Shown here: in pieces, positions 62,866 to 64,000 of the stretch
Layout: the number at the start of each line of letters is the position of its first letter
How positions within the stretch are numbered: the stretch's first letter is position 1
Source of the DNA: JADJMO01 sp016794445
GTDB lineage: Bacteria; Myxococcota_A; Polyangia; Polyangiales; JADJMO01
NCBI GenBank assembly: GCA_016794445.1
Contig: JAEUKC010000022.1
Coordinates: 1 to 64,000 of the forward strand
DNA length: 64,000 bases
Direction of reading: 5' to 3'
Translations under genes and position numbers: made by a program
The notes under the pieces: generated by a model
What the model was told of the DNA's origin: nothing
Databases searched by the model: none
Seen by the model: the letters and a program-made list of their open reading frames with translations, nothing else

Positions 62866-63660
62866 ATGGCACGCGTGGCCACCGCTCGCACCCTCGGCGG
62901 GCTCCTCCTGCCCGCCCTCGCGATCCTGGTCGCAGCGCGGGTGCTGCCGTCGGTCCAGGTAGGACCCGGCGCGGCGGCGGCCGTGGTCTACGTCGGCGCG
63001 ACCCTGTGCGGAGCGATCGGCGTCGCGCTGACGCTGCGCAGCACGGATCGCCCGCTCGTCCTCGCCCCGATCGGCGCCGCCGTGCTGGTCGCGGCCGCGC
63101 TCGTGCACGGCGGAGCGTGGCTCGCGGCGCCGGTGGCCAGCGCGCTCGTGGCCCTCGCGGTCGGCCTCGGCGGCTCGATCGGCCTGCGCGTGCAGCACGC
63201 CGGGCACTTCTTGCCCGCGGCGGCGATGGCGGCGGCCGCCGACATCGTGAGCGTCACCGCCTCCTTCGGCCCCTCGCACGCCATCGCGGAGAGCCCCCGC
63301 GCGCTGTCGCTGCTGGCGATCTCGTTCCCCGTCCCCGGCACCCACCTCGCCGCGCCAGCGCTCGGGGTCGGCGATCTCCTCTTCTTCGCGCTCGCCCTCG
63401 GGGTCGCGCGGGCCCACGCGCTCTCCGCGGTGCGCGTCGGGCTCGCGGGATACCTCGGGGTGCTGCTCGCAGGGCTCCTGTCGGCGGTGCTCGCGGCGCC
63501 GATCCCCGCGCTCCCGGCCATCGGGGGCGCGATCGTCGCGTTCGTGCCCGAGACCCGCAAGGTGCGGCGCGTCGACCGCACGGCGACGACCATCGCGGTC
63601 GGCCTCGCGCTGCTGGCGCTCGCCTGGGCGCTGGTCCGTGCGAAGATGGCGCCGCCATGA
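62866..63660 (+). CDS. Presenilin/signal-peptide-peptidase-like GxGD membrane protease (candidate)
   Basis: A 264-residue polytopic protein with about eight or nine hydrophobic segments and almost no loops. It shows the three signatures of GxGD aspartyl proteases in the right order and spacing: Asp126 in AAADIVSV (the YD position, Tyr replaced by Ala), G-V-G-D at 167-170 with Asp170, and P-A-L-P at 214-217. The Asp-Asp gap of 44 is like that of signal peptide peptidase. The segment DIVSV...FGP around 126-136 and LGVGDLLFFALALG parallel presenilin. I infer an intramembrane protease. An unrelated transporter-like protein is the alternative. Its stop overlaps the start of the phosphodiesterase gene (ATGA). 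Confidence 0.65.
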   Translation: MARVATARTLGGLLLPALAILVAARVLPSVQVGPGAAAAVVYVGATLCGAIGVALTLRSTDRPLVLAPIGAAVLVAAALVHGGAWLAAPVASALVALAVGLGGSIGLRVQHAGHFLPAAAMAAAADIVSVTASFGPSHAIAESPRALSLLAISFPVPGTHLAAPALGVGDLLFFALALGVARAHALSAVRVGLAGYLGVLLAGLLSAVLAAPIPALPAIGGAIVAFVPETRKVRRVDRTATTIAVGLALLALAWALVRAKMAPP

Positions 63661-64000
63661 AGCGCCTGCTCTACGCCCACCGCGGCGCGTGCGCCGAGCT
63701 CCCGGAGAACACGCTCGAGGCGTTCGCGCTCGCCCTCGAGCTCGGCGCCGACGCCATCGAGACCGACGTGCACCTCACGCGCGACGGACACGTGGTGGTG
63801 TTCCACGACGACACCGGTGCCCGCGTGGCAGCAATGTCAGCAAGGGTCCGCGACTGCACCCTGGCCGAGCTCCGCACCTGGGATCTCGGCAAGGTGCGCG
63901 GCCTCCCTGTGCACCACATCCCCACGTTCGACGAGGCGCTGGCCCGCTTCCCCGACACGTTCTTCAACGTCGACGCCAAGGTGCCCGCGGTGATCGACCC
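63657..64000 (+). CDS. Glycerophosphodiester phosphodiesterase (3' end outside the window)
   Basis: The first 114 residues of a GDPD enzyme, cut off by the window edge. The catalytic blocks are present: H8-R-G, PENTLEAF, the metal ligands E and D in AIETDVHLTRDG, and VVFHD with the second catalytic His. It cleaves glycerophosphodiesters to glycerol-3-phosphate and alcohols. There is no signal peptide. The ATG overlaps the stop of the presenilin-like gene. The usual TTNGTG-type turn after FHDDT is replaced by ARVAAMSA, encoded by a copy of the TGGCAGCA repeat. Confidence 0.9.
   Translation, partial: MKRLLYAHRGACAELPENTLEAFALALELGADAIETDVHLTRDGHVVVFHDDTGARVAAMSARVRDCTLAELRTWDLGKVRGLPVHHIPTFDEALARFPDTFFNVDAKVPAVID
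63824..63846 (+). repeat. Dispersed TGGCAGCA-type short repeat, copy inside the GDPD gene
   Basis: The sequence GTGGCAGCAATGTCAGCAAG matches the copies at 8160-8197 and 29554-29574. It encodes VAAMSA in a surface turn of the phosphodiesterase domain. Confidence 0.45.

Overview
The window is about 64 kb of very GC-rich DNA (roughly 70 % by eye), densely coded on both strands, with many start codons overlapping the previous stop (ATGA, GTGA, TGATG) and frequent GTG and TTG starts. The content points to a myxobacterium-like organism (phylum Myxococcota, probably class Polyangia): a paired DUF1592-type and DUF1552 gene set, a MYXO-CTERM-like sorting tail, a Ser/Thr kinase fused to a sigma-54 activator, a very long C-terminal processing protease, and many lipoproteins with Asp/Thr/Ala-rich linkers after the lipid-attachment cysteine. 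This assignment is inference from gene content. No rRNA, tRNA, CRISPR array, prophage or intact insertion sequence was seen, apart from one REP-type transposase gene.

Layout. 1-2.3 kb: a large glycosyltransferase and the first codons of a coupled gene. 2.7-11.2 kb: a run of plus-strand exported proteins (lipoproteins, an alpha/beta-hydrolase, the DUF1592/DUF1552 pair, two CxxCH-containing proteins, outer-membrane-like proteins). 11.3-20.5 kb: housekeeping genes (purB, rpmE, prfA) mixed with a tandem DsbA-like lipoprotein, a DUF1385 protein, a PHB-depolymerase-like esterase and a structured REP-like repeat array. 20.5-26.7 kb: a 1541-residue kinase/TPR/GAF/sigma-54 activator fusion, tail to tail with a hybrid histidine kinase whose phosphoacceptor His is Gln. 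26.7-36.7 kb: proS, apbE, a serine hydrolase, an MntA-HepT toxin-antitoxin pair, a peroxiredoxin and a 1051-residue processing protease. 36.8-42.0 kb: a REP-associated transposase, insertion-element debris, a RegB/RegA-like redox two-component system and small genes.

42.2-54.7 kb is a complete potassium-uptake locus. It encodes KdpF-A-B-C, a cytoplasmic KdpD sensor module split from any kinase, a separate membrane histidine kinase, an NtrC-type sigma-54 response regulator in place of the usual OmpR-type KdpE, an unusual receiver protein with Asp replaced by Glu, a second KdpF-like peptide, and a divergent KimA-type potassium transporter preceded by a good sigma-54 promoter. The sequence therefore suggests that potassium import here is run through sigma-54.

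54.7-64 kb: small membrane and TPR proteins, a YbjN-like protein, purF with a coupled phosphotransferase, a GT-C-like membrane protein, a lipoprotein gene broken by a TGA exactly at its lipobox Cys codon, a von Willebrand A lipoprotein, a compact polytopic membrane protein carrying all three presenilin/signal-peptide-peptidase signatures (membrane Asp, GxGD, PALP), and a truncated glycerophosphodiester phosphodiesterase. The best candidates for something new are the presenilin-like protein, the rewired Kdp/KimA regulation and the pseudo-histidine kinase.
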